Below are positions 53,493 through 62,247 of a stretch of DNA of 64,000 bases, in pieces. The DNA is from Methylobacterium sp. DB0501 (GTDB lineage Bacteria > Pseudomonadota > Alphaproteobacteria > Rhizobiales > Beijerinckiaceae). The translations under genes and the position numbers were made by a program. Every line of letters starts with the position of its first letter. The first letter of the stretch is position 1. The notes under the pieces were generated by a model. It was not told the origin of the DNA. It searched no databases and saw nothing but the letters and a program-made list of their open reading frames with translations. The stretch lies in the NCBI RefSeq assembly GCF_011043735.1, contig NZ_JAAKGV010000011.1, positions 124,001 through 188,000 on the forward strand. Reading direction: 5' to 3'.

Positions 53493-54188
53493 TCAGGCGA
53501 AATAGGCCGGCCAGCGCGCCCGGATCTCGTCGCCGAGGGCGATCGACTTCGACAGGTGATCGCGCAGGGCCTCCTGCGCCGCCTCGGGCGCGCCATCCGT
53601 GAGCGCCGCGACGATCCGCCGGTGATCGGCCACGATCTGCTGCGCCTTGCCCTCCACCGGCAGGTGCAGGCGGCGCAGGCGGTCGATATGGCCGCTGCGG
53701 CGGCGGATCAGGTCCCAGAGGTCGGGCACGTCCGCCGCCTCGCACAGGGCGCGATGGAAGGCCTCGTCGCTGGCGGATAACCGCGCGAGGTCGCCCTCCT
53801 CGGCGAAGACCGCCTGCTCGGCCACGAAGGCCTGGAGGCGGGCGAGGAGCGCCCGGTCGGGCGAGAGCGCCAGGGTGCGCACCACCTCCTGCTCGACGGC
53901 GCGGCGCAGGAACTGCGCCTGGCGGGCCGCCGCGAGGTCGATGCGGCTCACCACCGTGGCCGATTGCGGGAAGATGTCGACCAGCCCCTCCTCCTGGAGG
54001 CGCAGCAGCGCATCGCGGATCGGGGTGGCGCTGAGCCCGAAGCTCGCCTGCAATTCGGGCCGCGACAGCACCGTGCCGGGCGCGAGATCGAGCGAGACGA
54101 TTTTTTCCCGGATGAGGTCGAAGACCTGCGGGGCGGCATGGCGCGAGCGGTCGCGGAGACGCTGCGCACCGGCGAAGACGGCGTTCAT
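53493..54188 (-). CDS. GntR family regulator (FCD type)
   Basis: A 231-residue regulator with winged helix (LSRPELQASFGLSATPIRDAL) and FCD domain (DEAFHRALCEAAD, ADHRRIVAAL, LRDHLSKSI with the metal-binding histidines). It is divergent from an ABC transporter and dehydratase row and most likely represses it in the absence of a sugar acid or related ligand. Confidence 0.9.
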   Translation of the reverse strand: MNAVFAGAQRLRDRSRHAAPQVFDLIREKIVSLDLAPGTVLSRPELQASFGLSATPIRDALLRLQEEGLVDIFPQSATVVSRIDLAAARQAQFLRRAVEQEVVRTLALSPDRALLARLQAFVAEQAVFAEEGDLARLSASDEAFHRALCEAADVPDLWDLIRRRSGHIDRLRRLHLPVEGKAQQIVADHRRIVAALTDGAPEAAQEALRDHLSKSIALGDEIRARWPAYFA

Positions 54189-54263
54189 GACGGGCGGACT
54201 CTGACGACGACGGGGAGCGGCCGAGGCCGTCCCACGGTCAACCTAGCACGGACCGGTTCGGGT

Positions 54264-54292
54264 TGACATACTAATGCATTACCATTTTAGTG
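54264..54292 (+). promoter_or_regulatory. Promoter/operator region of the ABC-dehydratase row
   Basis: TTGACA at 54264-54269 is a perfect -35 box; a weak A/T-rich -10 (TTTAGT, 54287-54292) follows after 17 bases. The spacer contains the perfect palindrome TAATGCATTA (54273-54282), a likely binding site for the divergent GntR regulator. Confidence 0.6.
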
Positions 54293-54364
54293 AGGGGGTC
54301 AGGCCAAACGCTAACAACCGGCCGGCATGCGTCGCTCGCGACGAGCGACATCGGGAGAACGTCC

Positions 54365-55390
54365 ATGATCCACTCGCCCGCGCGCCGCGCCTTCGCGGCG
54401 GGCCTTCTCGCTGCCGGCGCGTGCCTGTCCGGGGCGGTCCCGGCTCTGGCGCAGCAGAAGAGCGAGATCGCGATCACGCGCCAGCCCGGCATCATCTACC
54501 TGCCGACCCACGTCATCGAGAAGCAGGGGCTGATCGAGAAGCACGCCGAGCGTCTGGGTGTTCCGGGCGTGAAGACGAAGTGGATCACCTTCACCGGCGG
54601 CGGCAGCCAGACCGACGCGCTGCTCGCCGGCGGGGTCGACATCGTCAATACCGGGGTCGGCAACCTGCTGCTGCTCTGGGACCGGACGCGGGGCGGGGTG
54701 AAGGGTATCGTCGCCACCTCGGCGCTGCCGCTGCTGCTCATCAGCCGCGACCCGAAGATCAAGACGATCAAGGACATCGCGACGGGCGACAAGGTCGCGG
54801 TGCCGACCGTGAAGGTCTCGACGCAGGCGATCCTGCTGCAGATGGCGGCGGGCGAGGCGTACGGCGCCGACCAGGCGAACCGGCTCGACGCCAACACGGT
54901 GCAGCTCGGCCACCCGGACGCCGCGATCGCGCTCGCCAACCCGACCCACGAGATCCGGACCCACTTCGCGGCCCCGCCCTTCCAGTACGTCGAGCTGCGC
55001 ACCGTGCCGGGCGCCCACATCGTCGCCCGCTCGCCCGACATCATCGGCGGGCCGCTGACGCAGGGCCAGTTCTTCACCACCACCAAGTTCGCCGACGCCA
55101 ACCCGAAGATCGTCCAGGCGGTCCGCGCGGCCTCCGAGGAGGCACAAGCCTTCATCCGCCAGGACACCCGCAAGGCGGTCGAGATCTACCGTGAGGTGAC
55201 CGGTGACAAGACCAGCGCCGAGGACCTGCTGGGCTACCTGGGTGAGCCCGGCATGATGGAGTTCAACCTCCAGCCCCAGGGCACGATGCGCTTCGCCGAG
55301 CATCTCGGGCGGAACGGCACCCTGCGCACCAAGCCGAAGGCCTGGACCGACTACTACCTGCCGGTCGCCCACGACCTCAGCGGCAGCTGA
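54365..55390 (+). CDS. NitT/TauT-type substrate-binding protein
   Basis: The 341-residue periplasmic protein has a signal peptide (RRAFAAGLLAAGACLSGAVPALAQ) and an SsuA/TauA-like fold: IAITRQPGIIYLPTHVIEKQ, FTGGGSQTDALLAGGVDIVN and VPTVKVSTQAILLQMAAGE. It is the first gene of a row with ATPase, permease and dehydratase. The ligand may be a sugar acid, judged only from the dehydratase. Confidence 0.88.
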   Translation: MIHSPARRAFAAGLLAAGACLSGAVPALAQQKSEIAITRQPGIIYLPTHVIEKQGLIEKHAERLGVPGVKTKWITFTGGGSQTDALLAGGVDIVNTGVGNLLLLWDRTRGGVKGIVATSALPLLLISRDPKIKTIKDIATGDKVAVPTVKVSTQAILLQMAAGEAYGADQANRLDANTVQLGHPDAAIALANPTHEIRTHFAAPPFQYVELRTVPGAHIVARSPDIIGGPLTQGQFFTTTKFADANPKIVQAVRAASEEAQAFIRQDTRKAVEIYREVTGDKTSAEDLLGYLGEPGMMEFNLQPQGTMRFAEHLGRNGTLRTKPKAWTDYYLPVAHDLSGS

Positions 55391-55407
55391 CGGGAGACGA
55401 CGCGCTC

Positions 55408-56172
55408 ATGACCGCCCTCCTCGACGTCCGCGGCGTCACGCTGCGCTACAAGACGCCCAACGTGCTGGTCACCGCGACCGAGCGCGTCAGCTTCCAGGTC
55501 GATGCGTCCGACCGCTTCGTGCTGCTCGGACCGTCCGGCTGCGGCAAGTCCACCCTGCTCAAGGCGGTGGGCGGCTACCTGCATCCGAGCGAGGGCGAGA
55601 TCCGCATCAAGGACCGGGTGGTCAAGGAGCCCGGCGCCGACCGGATGATGGTCTTCCAGGAATTCGACCAGCTCCTGCCCTGGAAGACGGTGCTGGAGAA
55701 CGTCACCTTCCCGCTCCTCAACGCCCGCAAGATGACCCGCCGCGCGGCAGAGGAGCGGGCGCGGGCCTATATCGAGAAGGTCGGCCTGACGCGGGCGATC
55801 GACAGCTACCCCCACACCCTCTCGGGCGGCATGAAGCAGCGCGTGGCGATCGCCCGCGGCATGGCGATGGAGCCCGACATCCTGCTGATGGACGAGCCCT
55901 TCGCGGCGCTCGACGCGCTGACCCGGCGCACCTGCCAGGACGAGCTGTTGCAGCTCTGGGAGGAGACGAAGTTCACCGTACTCTTCGTCACCCACTCGAT
56001 CGCCGAGGCGATCAAGATCGGCAACCGCATCCTGCTGCTCTCGCCCCATCCGGGCCGGGTCAAGGCCGAGGTGCGCGACGTCGACAAGGTCTCGGCCCAG
56101 GACGGCAGCGCCGGTCAGCTCGAACAGCAGATCCACGACCTGCTGTTCGCCCACGAGCCAGAGCATCACTGA
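55408..56172 (+). CDS. NitT/TauT-type ABC transporter ATP-binding protein
   Basis: 254 residues with Walker A GPSGCGKST, signature LSGGMKQRVAIARGM, Walker B ILLMDEPFAALD and FVTHSIAEAI. It starts 17 bp after the binding-protein gene. Partner of the permease that follows. Confidence 0.93.
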   Translation: MTALLDVRGVTLRYKTPNVLVTATERVSFQVDASDRFVLLGPSGCGKSTLLKAVGGYLHPSEGEIRIKDRVVKEPGADRMMVFQEFDQLLPWKTVLENVTFPLLNARKMTRRAAEERARAYIEKVGLTRAIDSYPHTLSGGMKQRVAIARGMAMEPDILLMDEPFAALDALTRRTCQDELLQLWEETKFTVLFVTHSIAEAIKIGNRILLLSPHPGRVKAEVRDVDKVSAQDGSAGQLEQQIHDLLFAHEPEHH

Positions 56173-56194
56173 TCGATCGTCGAGGAAGCAAGCC

Positions 56195-57070
56195 ATGAGC
56201 ACCACGACGCGCCCCGCGATGCCGGCCCGCATCATCATGAGTGAGGCCACGCCCGCCGCCGACGGCGCGGTCGAGCGGCAGCTCGGCACCGCCGAGATCC
56301 TGTGGAACAGCGGCTTCGTCCGCAAAACCGTGATCATCGTCGCGCTGGCGCTGGTCTGGGAGGTCTATGCCCGGATCCTCGACAATCCGCTCCTGTTCCC
56401 GACCTTCTCCGACACCGTCACGACGCTCTACGACCAGACGATCGACGGCACGATCCCGAGCCGGGCGCTGTCGTCGATCAAGGTGCTGCTGATGGGCTAC
56501 GTCGCCGGCATTCTGCTCGCCGCCACGCTGACCATGCTGGCGATCTCGACCCGCATCGGCACCGACTTCCTCGAGACGATGACGGCGATGTTCAATCCCC
56601 TGCCGGCCATCGCGCTGCTGCCGCTCGCGCTGATCTGGTTCGGGCTGGGCAACGGCAGCCTGGTCTTCGTGCTGGTCCACTCGGTGCTGTGGGCGGTGGC
56701 GCTCAACACCCATTCGGGCTTCCGCGGCGTCTCGAACACGCTGCGGATGGTCGGGCGCAACTACGGGCTCAAAGGGCTCCCTTATGTCACCAAGATCCTG
56801 ATCCCGGCGGCCTTCCCGAGCATCCTCACCGGCCTCAAGATCGGCTGGGCCTTCGCCTGGCGCACCCTGATCGCGGCGGAACTGGTCTTCGGCGTCTCGT
56901 CGGGGGCGGGCGGGCTCGGCTGGTTCATCTTCGAGAACCGCAACCTCCTCGACATCCCGGCCGTCTTCGCGGGACTGCTCACCGTGATCATCATCGGCCT
57001 CGTGGTCGAGAACCTGATCTTCCGCACGCTGGAGCGGCGGACGGTACAGAAATGGGGCTTGCAGCACTGA
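56195..57070 (+). CDS. NitT/TauT-type ABC transporter permease
   Basis: 291 residues with six predicted membrane helices and an EAA-type loop (GRNYGLKGLPYVTKILIPAA). FNPLPAIALLPLALIWFGLG is typical of SsuC/TauC permeases. Starts 22 bp behind the ATPase gene. Confidence 0.92.
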   Translation: MSTTTRPAMPARIIMSEATPAADGAVERQLGTAEILWNSGFVRKTVIIVALALVWEVYARILDNPLLFPTFSDTVTTLYDQTIDGTIPSRALSSIKVLLMGYVAGILLAATLTMLAISTRIGTDFLETMTAMFNPLPAIALLPLALIWFGLGNGSLVFVLVHSVLWAVALNTHSGFRGVSNTLRMVGRNYGLKGLPYVTKILIPAAFPSILTGLKIGWAFAWRTLIAAELVFGVSSGAGGLGWFIFENRNLLDIPAVFAGLLTVIIIGLVVENLIFRTLERRTVQKWGLQH

Positions 57071-57073
57071 CCT

Positions 57074-57103
57074 GACCCCTCCCCCCTCTGCGGGGGAGGG
57101 GTC
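57074..57103 (+). terminator. Strong hairpin between permease and dehydratase
   Basis: A perfect 12-bp stem, GACCCCTCCCCC and GGGGGAGGGGTC, with 6-base loop. There is no T-tract; it may lower expression of the dehydratase relative to the transporter or protect the upstream mRNA. Confidence 0.5.
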
Positions 57104-57124
57104 GGGCGGCGCGGAATTCATATC

Positions 57125-57135
57125 TTGTAAGACAA
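57125..57135. promoter_or_regulatory. Candidate GntR operator before the dehydratase gene
   Basis: TTGT-AAG-ACAA is a perfect palindrome that fits the FadR-type GntR consensus TNGTNNNACNA. It lies 20 bp before the dehydratase ATG. The divergent GntR gene 3 kb upstream is the natural candidate to bind it. Confidence 0.6.
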
Positions 57136-57155
57136 CAACTAGCAGGAGCCTCACC

Positions 57156-58952
57156 ATGGCCCGCGATCCGCTCCCCCCGCCCGACCTCGAGCCCGGCACC
57201 ATTCCGGACGGCCCGCAGGTCGTGCGCCGCGATCCCGCCTCTCTACGCTCCGCCCGCTGGTTCGGCCCGGCGGACCTGCGCTCCTTCGGGCACCGCTCCC
57301 GCGCGATGCAGATGGGCTACGCCCCCGAGGAATGGACCGGCAAACCGGTCATCGCGATTCTCAACACCTGGTCCGACCTCCAGCCCTGCCACGCCCATTT
57401 CAAGCACCGCGTCGACGACGTGAAGCGCGGGATCCTGATGGCGGGCGGTTTCCCGGTCGAGCTGCCGGCGATCTCGGTCTCCGAGAGCTTCGTCAAGCCG
57501 ACCACCATGCTCTATCGCAACATGCTGGCGATGGAGACCGAGGAGCTGTTGCGCTCCCACCCGGTCGACGGCGCGGTGCTGATGGGCGGCTGCGACAAGT
57601 CCACCCCGGGCCTGCTGCTCGGCGCCACCAGCATGAACCTGCCGGCGATCTACATCCCGGCCGGCCCGATGCTGCGCGGCAACTGGCAGGGCAAGGTGCT
57701 GGGCTCCGGCTCCGACAGCTGGAAGTACTGGGACGAGCTGCGCGCCGGCAAGATCACCGACCAGGACTGGCTCGGGATCGAGGGCGGCATCGCCCGCTCC
57801 TACGGCACCTGCATGACCATGGGCACCGCCTCGACCATGACGGCGATCGCCGAGGCCGTGGGCATGGTGCTGCCCGGCGGCTCGTCGATTCCGGCCGCCG
57901 ATGCCGGCCATATCCGGCTCTCCTCGGAATCCGGCCGGCGCATCGTCGACATGGTGTGGGAAGATTTGACCCCGCAGCGGATCCAGACCCGAGAGGCCTA
58001 CGAGAACGCCATCGCGGTCGCCATGGCGATGGGCTGCTCGACCAACGCCATCATCCACCTGATCGCCATGGCGCGCCGGGCCGGCCACGCCATCGGCCTC
58101 GACGATTTCGAGCGCTACAGCCGCATCGTCCCGGTGATCGGCAACGTGCGCCCGAGCGGCAACACCTACCTGATGGAGGACTTCTTCTACGCCGGCGGCA
58201 TCCGGGCGCTGATGAACGAGATCCGCGAGCACCTGCATCTCGACTGCCTGACCGTCAGCGGCCGGACGCTCGGCGAGACGATCGAGGGTGCGAAGGTCCA
58301 CAACGCCGACGTGATCCGGCCGCTCTCGAACCCGGTCTACGGCCAGGGCTCGCTGGCGGTGCTGAAGGGCAACCTCGCCCCGAGCGGCTGCGTCATCAAG
58401 CCGGCGGCGATGGACCAGCGCTTCCTCAAGCATTCCGGCCCGGCCCTGGTCTTCGACGATTACCCGTCCCTCAAGGCGGCGATCGACGACGAGACCCTCG
58501 ACGTCACCGCCGACCACGTGCTGGTCCTGCGCAATGCCGGGCCGCAGGGGGGCCCGGGCATGCCGGAATGGGGCATGCTGCCGATGCCGAAGAAGCTCCT
58601 GAAGGAAGGTCACCGCGACATGCTGCGCCTGTCGGATGCGCGGATGAGCGGCACCAGCTACGGCGCCTGCGTGCTCCACGTGGCACCCGAAGCCTTCATC
58701 GGCGGGCCGCTGGCGCTCCTGCGCACCGGCGACGTCGTCAGCATCGACGTCGAGGCCCGGTCGATCCGCATGGAGGTCTCGGACGAGGAGCTGGAACGCC
58801 GCCGCGCCGCCTGGACCCCGCCGGCCCCCCGCTACGAGCGCGGCTACGGCGTGATGTTCTCGCGCCACATCCAGCAGGCGGACGAGGGCTGCGACTTCGA
58901 CTTCCTGCGCACCGAGTACGGCGCCCCGGTGCCCGAGCCGGCGATCTACTGA
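57156..58952 (+). CDS. IlvD/Edd family dehydratase, sugar-acid type
   Basis: A 598-residue iron-sulfur dehydratase. Cluster cysteines are Cys78 (DLQPCHAH), Cys146 (MGGCDKSTPG) and Cys219 (SYGTCMTMGTAST), the pattern of [2Fe-2S] sugar-acid dehydratases such as L-arabinonate dehydratase. The C-terminal domain includes LAPSGCVIKPAAMD, NAGPQGGPGMPEWGML and SDARMSGTSYG. It probably removes water from an aldonic acid imported by the upstream transporter. Exact substrate unknown. Confidence 0.9.
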   Translation: MARDPLPPPDLEPGTIPDGPQVVRRDPASLRSARWFGPADLRSFGHRSRAMQMGYAPEEWTGKPVIAILNTWSDLQPCHAHFKHRVDDVKRGILMAGGFPVELPAISVSESFVKPTTMLYRNMLAMETEELLRSHPVDGAVLMGGCDKSTPGLLLGATSMNLPAIYIPAGPMLRGNWQGKVLGSGSDSWKYWDELRAGKITDQDWLGIEGGIARSYGTCMTMGTASTMTAIAEAVGMVLPGGSSIPAADAGHIRLSSESGRRIVDMVWEDLTPQRIQTREAYENAIAVAMAMGCSTNAIIHLIAMARRAGHAIGLDDFERYSRIVPVIGNVRPSGNTYLMEDFFYAGGIRALMNEIREHLHLDCLTVSGRTLGETIEGAKVHNADVIRPLSNPVYGQGSLAVLKGNLAPSGCVIKPAAMDQRFLKHSGPALVFDDYPSLKAAIDDETLDVTADHVLVLRNAGPQGGPGMPEWGMLPMPKKLLKEGHRDMLRLSDARMSGTSYGACVLHVAPEAFIGGPLALLRTGDVVSIDVEARSIRMEVSDEELERRRAAWTPPAPRYERGYGVMFSRHIQQADEGCDFDFLRTEYGAPVPEPAIY

Positions 58953-58983
58953 TAGGGCTCCGGAGTTCGATCCGGAGCACCCG

Positions 58984-59733
58984 ATGACCCGCCCCAAGGG
59001 AACCGCCGCCGCGACCGGCCGCTCGCTGCGGATCTATCGTGGGGCGGGTGCCCCGCACGCCGCCATGGACGCGCTCTACCGCCGCTTCGTGCGGCCGGGC
59101 GACCTCGTCTTCGATCTCGGCGCCCATGTCGGGGATCGCGTCGCGGCCTTCCGCCGCCTCGGCGCCCGGGTCGTGGCGCTGGAGCCGCAGCCCGGACCGA
59201 TGCGAGCCCTGCACCTGCTCCACGGCCGCGATTCCGGGGTGACCCTGGTCGCGGCGGCGGTCGGCGACGAAGCGGGCGAGGTCGTGTTCCATCTCAACTC
59301 GGCGAACCCGACCGTGTCCTCGGTCTCGGCGGAGTTCGTGGCCGGGGCGGCTGGCGCGCCGGGTTGGGAGGATCAGGTCTGGGACCGGGCGATCACGGTG
59401 CCGGCCACCACCCTCGACCGGCTGGTGGCCGAGCACGGGCGCCCGGCCTTCGTGAAGATCGACGTCGAGGGGTTCGAGGACCGGGTCCTGGCAGGCCTCT
59501 CCGTCCCGCTCCCCGCCCTGTCGTTCGAGTTCACCACCATCGCGCGGGACGTGGCCCTGCGCTGCCTCGACCGGCTCGCATCTTTAGGCGCTTACGGGTT
59601 CGACGTCGCGCTCGGCGAGAGCCAGGCCATGAGCTTCGGGCGCTTCGTCGGGCGGCAGGAAATGGCGCGATATCTGATGGACTTGCCGCAGGCGGCGAAT
59701 TCCGGGGATGTCTACGCGGTGCTCCCGGCCTGA
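58984..59733 (+). CDS. FkbM family methyltransferase
   Basis: A 249-residue SAM-dependent enzyme: DLVFDLGAHVGDRVAAFRRL (SAM loop), VVALEPQPG, FVKIDVEGFEDRVLAGL. FkbM enzymes O-methylate sugars or other small molecules. It follows the dehydratase by 31 bp and could be co-transcribed, although a functional link is not obvious. Confidence 0.88.
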   Translation: MTRPKGTAAATGRSLRIYRGAGAPHAAMDALYRRFVRPGDLVFDLGAHVGDRVAAFRRLGARVVALEPQPGPMRALHLLHGRDSGVTLVAAAVGDEAGEVVFHLNSANPTVSSVSAEFVAGAAGAPGWEDQVWDRAITVPATTLDRLVAEHGRPAFVKIDVEGFEDRVLAGLSVPLPALSFEFTTIARDVALRCLDRLASLGAYGFDVALGESQAMSFGRFVGRQEMARYLMDLPQAANSGDVYAVLPA

Positions 59734-59851
59734 ACGGCCGGGAGGGTCCCCGCCGTCGAGACGCCCTTTACGCCCCTGCGAAGAACGGGCAACGGTTCCC
59801 TGCGGAAAGAGGCCCCGGCGGGGCCGGCGCCGCCCGTTGCGGCGGTCACGG

Positions 59852-60493
59852 TCATTCGGCTCGCTCGAGGGCGTCGATATCGGCGCCGCGAATGGCGGCG
59901 AGGTTTCCGGTGATGCGCACGATCGGCCAGTTCCACCAGGCGACGCGACCGAGGCGCTCCACGATGTCGGGCGGAAAGCGGCGGCGGCGCTCGACGGCCG
60001 GATTGCCCGCGACGATCGCGTAAGGGGCGACATCCTTCGCGACCACGCTGAAGGCGCCGATCACCGCGCCGTCGCCGATCGTGACGCCCGGCAGGATCAC
60101 CGCCTCTGCGCCGATCCAGACATCGTTGCCGACCACCGTGTCGCCGCGCAAGCCCGCCGTGATCGTGCCGACGTCGAAGCCCTCCTCCCATCCGCCCCCG
60201 AAGATGTTGAAGGGAAAGGTGGAGAAGCCCGTCAAGGCGTGGTTCGCGCCGTTCATGATGAAGCGCACGCCCGTCGCGATGGCGCAGAAACGGCCGATCC
60301 GCAGCTTGTCGCCCAGGAAGTCGTAATGGTGCAGCACGTTGCGCGACGCGAAGAGCAGCGCGTTCTCGGGGTCGTCGTAATAGGTGAAGTCGCCGATCTC
60401 GATCTTGGGATCGTCGATCAGGGGCTTCAGGAACACGATCCGCTGGTGCGCGGGCACGGGATGGAGCGAGCGGGGGTCTGGTCCGAGAGGCAT
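59852..60493 (-). CDS. Hexapeptide-repeat acyltransferase (CatB/Vat-like)
   Basis: A 213-residue left-handed beta-helix acetyltransferase: GDFTYYDDPENALLF, IGRFCAIATGVRFIMNGANH with the catalytic His, VVGNDVWIGAEAVILPGVTI and IVAGNPAVERRRRF. The family includes xenobiotic acetyltransferases and sugar O-acetyltransferases; no resistance role can be claimed. ATG at 60493 has GGAGG 5 bp upstream and is preferred to the ATG at 60511. Confidence 0.88.
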   Translation of the reverse strand: MPLGPDPRSLHPVPAHQRIVFLKPLIDDPKIEIGDFTYYDDPENALLFASRNVLHHYDFLGDKLRIGRFCAIATGVRFIMNGANHALTGFSTFPFNIFGGGWEEGFDVGTITAGLRGDTVVGNDVWIGAEAVILPGVTIGDGAVIGAFSVVAKDVAPYAIVAGNPAVERRRRFPPDIVERLGRVAWWNWPIVRITGNLAAIRGADIDALERAE

Positions 60494-60704
60494 GGGAGCC
60501 TCCGCTATCATGGCACCGCGGCGCTAGTCCAACCTGACGCAGACTCGACGCGATGACCCCGGCACGGCCTGTGCGCGCGGGACGATGCGGGCCTGAAGCG
60601 GCCCCACCGCGATCCGGCCAGGATTCCCGCCGGTCCGGGAAGCGTGAAACGACGGGGAGCGGATGCCGGCCCGTGGCCGGCACCGATGTCGTGAAGCGGC
60701 CCGG

Positions 60705-60938
60705 TCAGTCGGCCGAGCGCACGATCTTGGTGATGGCGAGCGGGGGCTTGCCGGACTTTTCCGCGATGTCGCGGTCCTGCTCCTCGATCACCTGGCGGAC
60801 GGCGCCATCGACATCGTGCTCGAGCGTGGCGGTCCGGGGCACCCGGCGGTTGGAGCGGCGCGAGCCGTCCTCGTAATAGACGTCGAACAGGACGTAGCCC
60901 GTATCCTGTACCTTCGGCTTCTGCTTCGAACGCAGCAT
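60705..60938 (-). CDS. Small basic protein, hypothetical
   Basis: A 77-residue soluble protein (MLRSKQKPKVQDTGYVLFDV, YYEDGSRRSNRRVP, then HDVDGAVRQVIEEQDRDIAE). The pattern of alternating strand and helix and the codon bias support a real gene. No family recognised. Confidence 0.6.
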   Translation of the reverse strand: MLRSKQKPKVQDTGYVLFDVYYEDGSRRSNRRVPRTATLEHDVDGAVRQVIEEQDRDIAEKSGKPPLAITKIVRSAD

Positions 60939-61210
60939 GGTCGTTGACTCTTCTTGGCGGCGGGGTGCCCACGGCGTGACAGCGCGGCCCAGGAGGCCAC
61001 GCTGCGTGCGGCCCGCGCCGCGAGGGGGAGGATCGATCGGACGATGGCGGTCCTTCAGGGCGCCTCGCCGGGGGGCCTGCCTCGGAGGGGCGGGCGCGAC
61101 GCGACCGAGGATATGGCCCCGAACGATGCCGAACGCCAGCGCGAAGCGCCAGCATCGATGCCGCAGTGCAGAAGCGAACGAACGAAGGAAGCCGTGGAGC
61201 GGTCCGGCGG

Positions 61211-61471
61211 TCAGCCGGTATACATCACCGCCGCCACCGGGGCGGGCTTGCTCGGCGCCGTGTGGGTCATGGCCCAGATCGACCAGGCGGCCAGGGCCGA
61301 GCAGGAGAGCAGAACCAGCCCCCGGACATAGCGCCCGCGGTGGATGTCGCGCACGGCATAGACCGGCATCAGCGCCGCCTTGGCGAGGTTACGCAGGGCC
61401 AGAACCATCAGGATCGCCATGAAGGCCGTCATCGTCCCGAGCATGTCCATCCCCCATCGGCCGTGAGCCAT
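61211..61471 (-). CDS. Small two-helix membrane protein, hypothetical
   Basis: An 86-residue protein with two membrane helices (GTMTAFMAILMVLAL and GLVLLSCSALAAWSIWAM) linked by a basic loop (RDIHRGRYVR). Starts at 61450 or 61444 are also possible. Function unknown. Confidence 0.58.
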   Translation of the reverse strand: MAHGRWGMDMLGTMTAFMAILMVLALRNLAKAALMPVYAVRDIHRGRYVRGLVLLSCSALAAWSIWAMTHTAPSKPAPVAAVMYTG

Positions 61472-61612
61472 GGCGGAGCTTATCCCCGCAACACGACGAA
61501 ACGAAGCCACCCGCAGGAAAAAATTACTGCGACGTGTCAACTCGGCCACAGCGATCCTGCACGCCGAATGGTTAACGACACGTAACCCGTTCGCGACGCG
61601 CATCGCCGCCGC

Positions 61613-62001
61613 TCATCGCTTCCGCGCGAAATCCGGCCCCGCATAGGCGCGGACCGTGCGCCCGCCGGCGACGTCGTCCCACGGCGTGTCGAGGCCGTCG
61701 AGCCGGACGGCGATCCGCTCCGGATCGGCCCGACGCAAGGAAAGGTCGGTCTGCCACAGGGCCATGCCGCAGCCGATGTCGGAGCCGACCAGGGTCGGCC
61801 GATCAGGCCCTCCGACAGGAAGGCCGCCCCGACCGGGCCGTTCTTGCCGGGGTGGAGGTCCGGCATGCCGACGGTCTCGCGCATGCCGGGACGGGCGCCG
61901 GTCTCGTCGAGCTGGCGCAGGGCCTCGCCGTCGATCCAGGTTGACGCGGAGGCGACCACGCGAACGCCGGGGGCGCGCGTGGCGATGATCGAATTGCCCA
62001 G
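61613..62001 (-). pseudogene. Broken RtcB-type RNA ligase (release factor H-coupled type)
   Basis: The N-terminal part reads GNSIIATRAPGVRVVASAS, TWIDGEALRQLDETGARPGM and GMPDLHPGKNGPVGAAF; at the usual Met before GNSII there is CTG. After LSEGLI a 1-base loss shifts the frame near 61797; the next frame continues TLVGSDIGCGMALWQTDLSL with the metal-site Asp and Cys and then LDGLDTPWDD. It stops after ~130 codons, although RtcB needs about 370-400. The gene is non-functional. Confidence 0.85.
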
Positions 62002-62247
62002 GGGGGATGGGGATTCCGCGGTCGCCGGAGCGACCTGAAGACGAGCTTCAGCGGGCGGACAAGCTGCCTCGCCGCGTCAGAACGCCGGTCCGCCGCCTGC
62101 ACGGGGATCCTCGCGTCTTTGCCCCGTCAGAGGACGCGGCGGGCATGGATGGATTCCATGGCTCGCCCTCCCGCCGGGTCCAGTCCCGGTCCACGACACG
62201 CTCTTGCCGCTATGGAAGAGGTGCGGCAATGCGCGAGGCAAGGGCCG

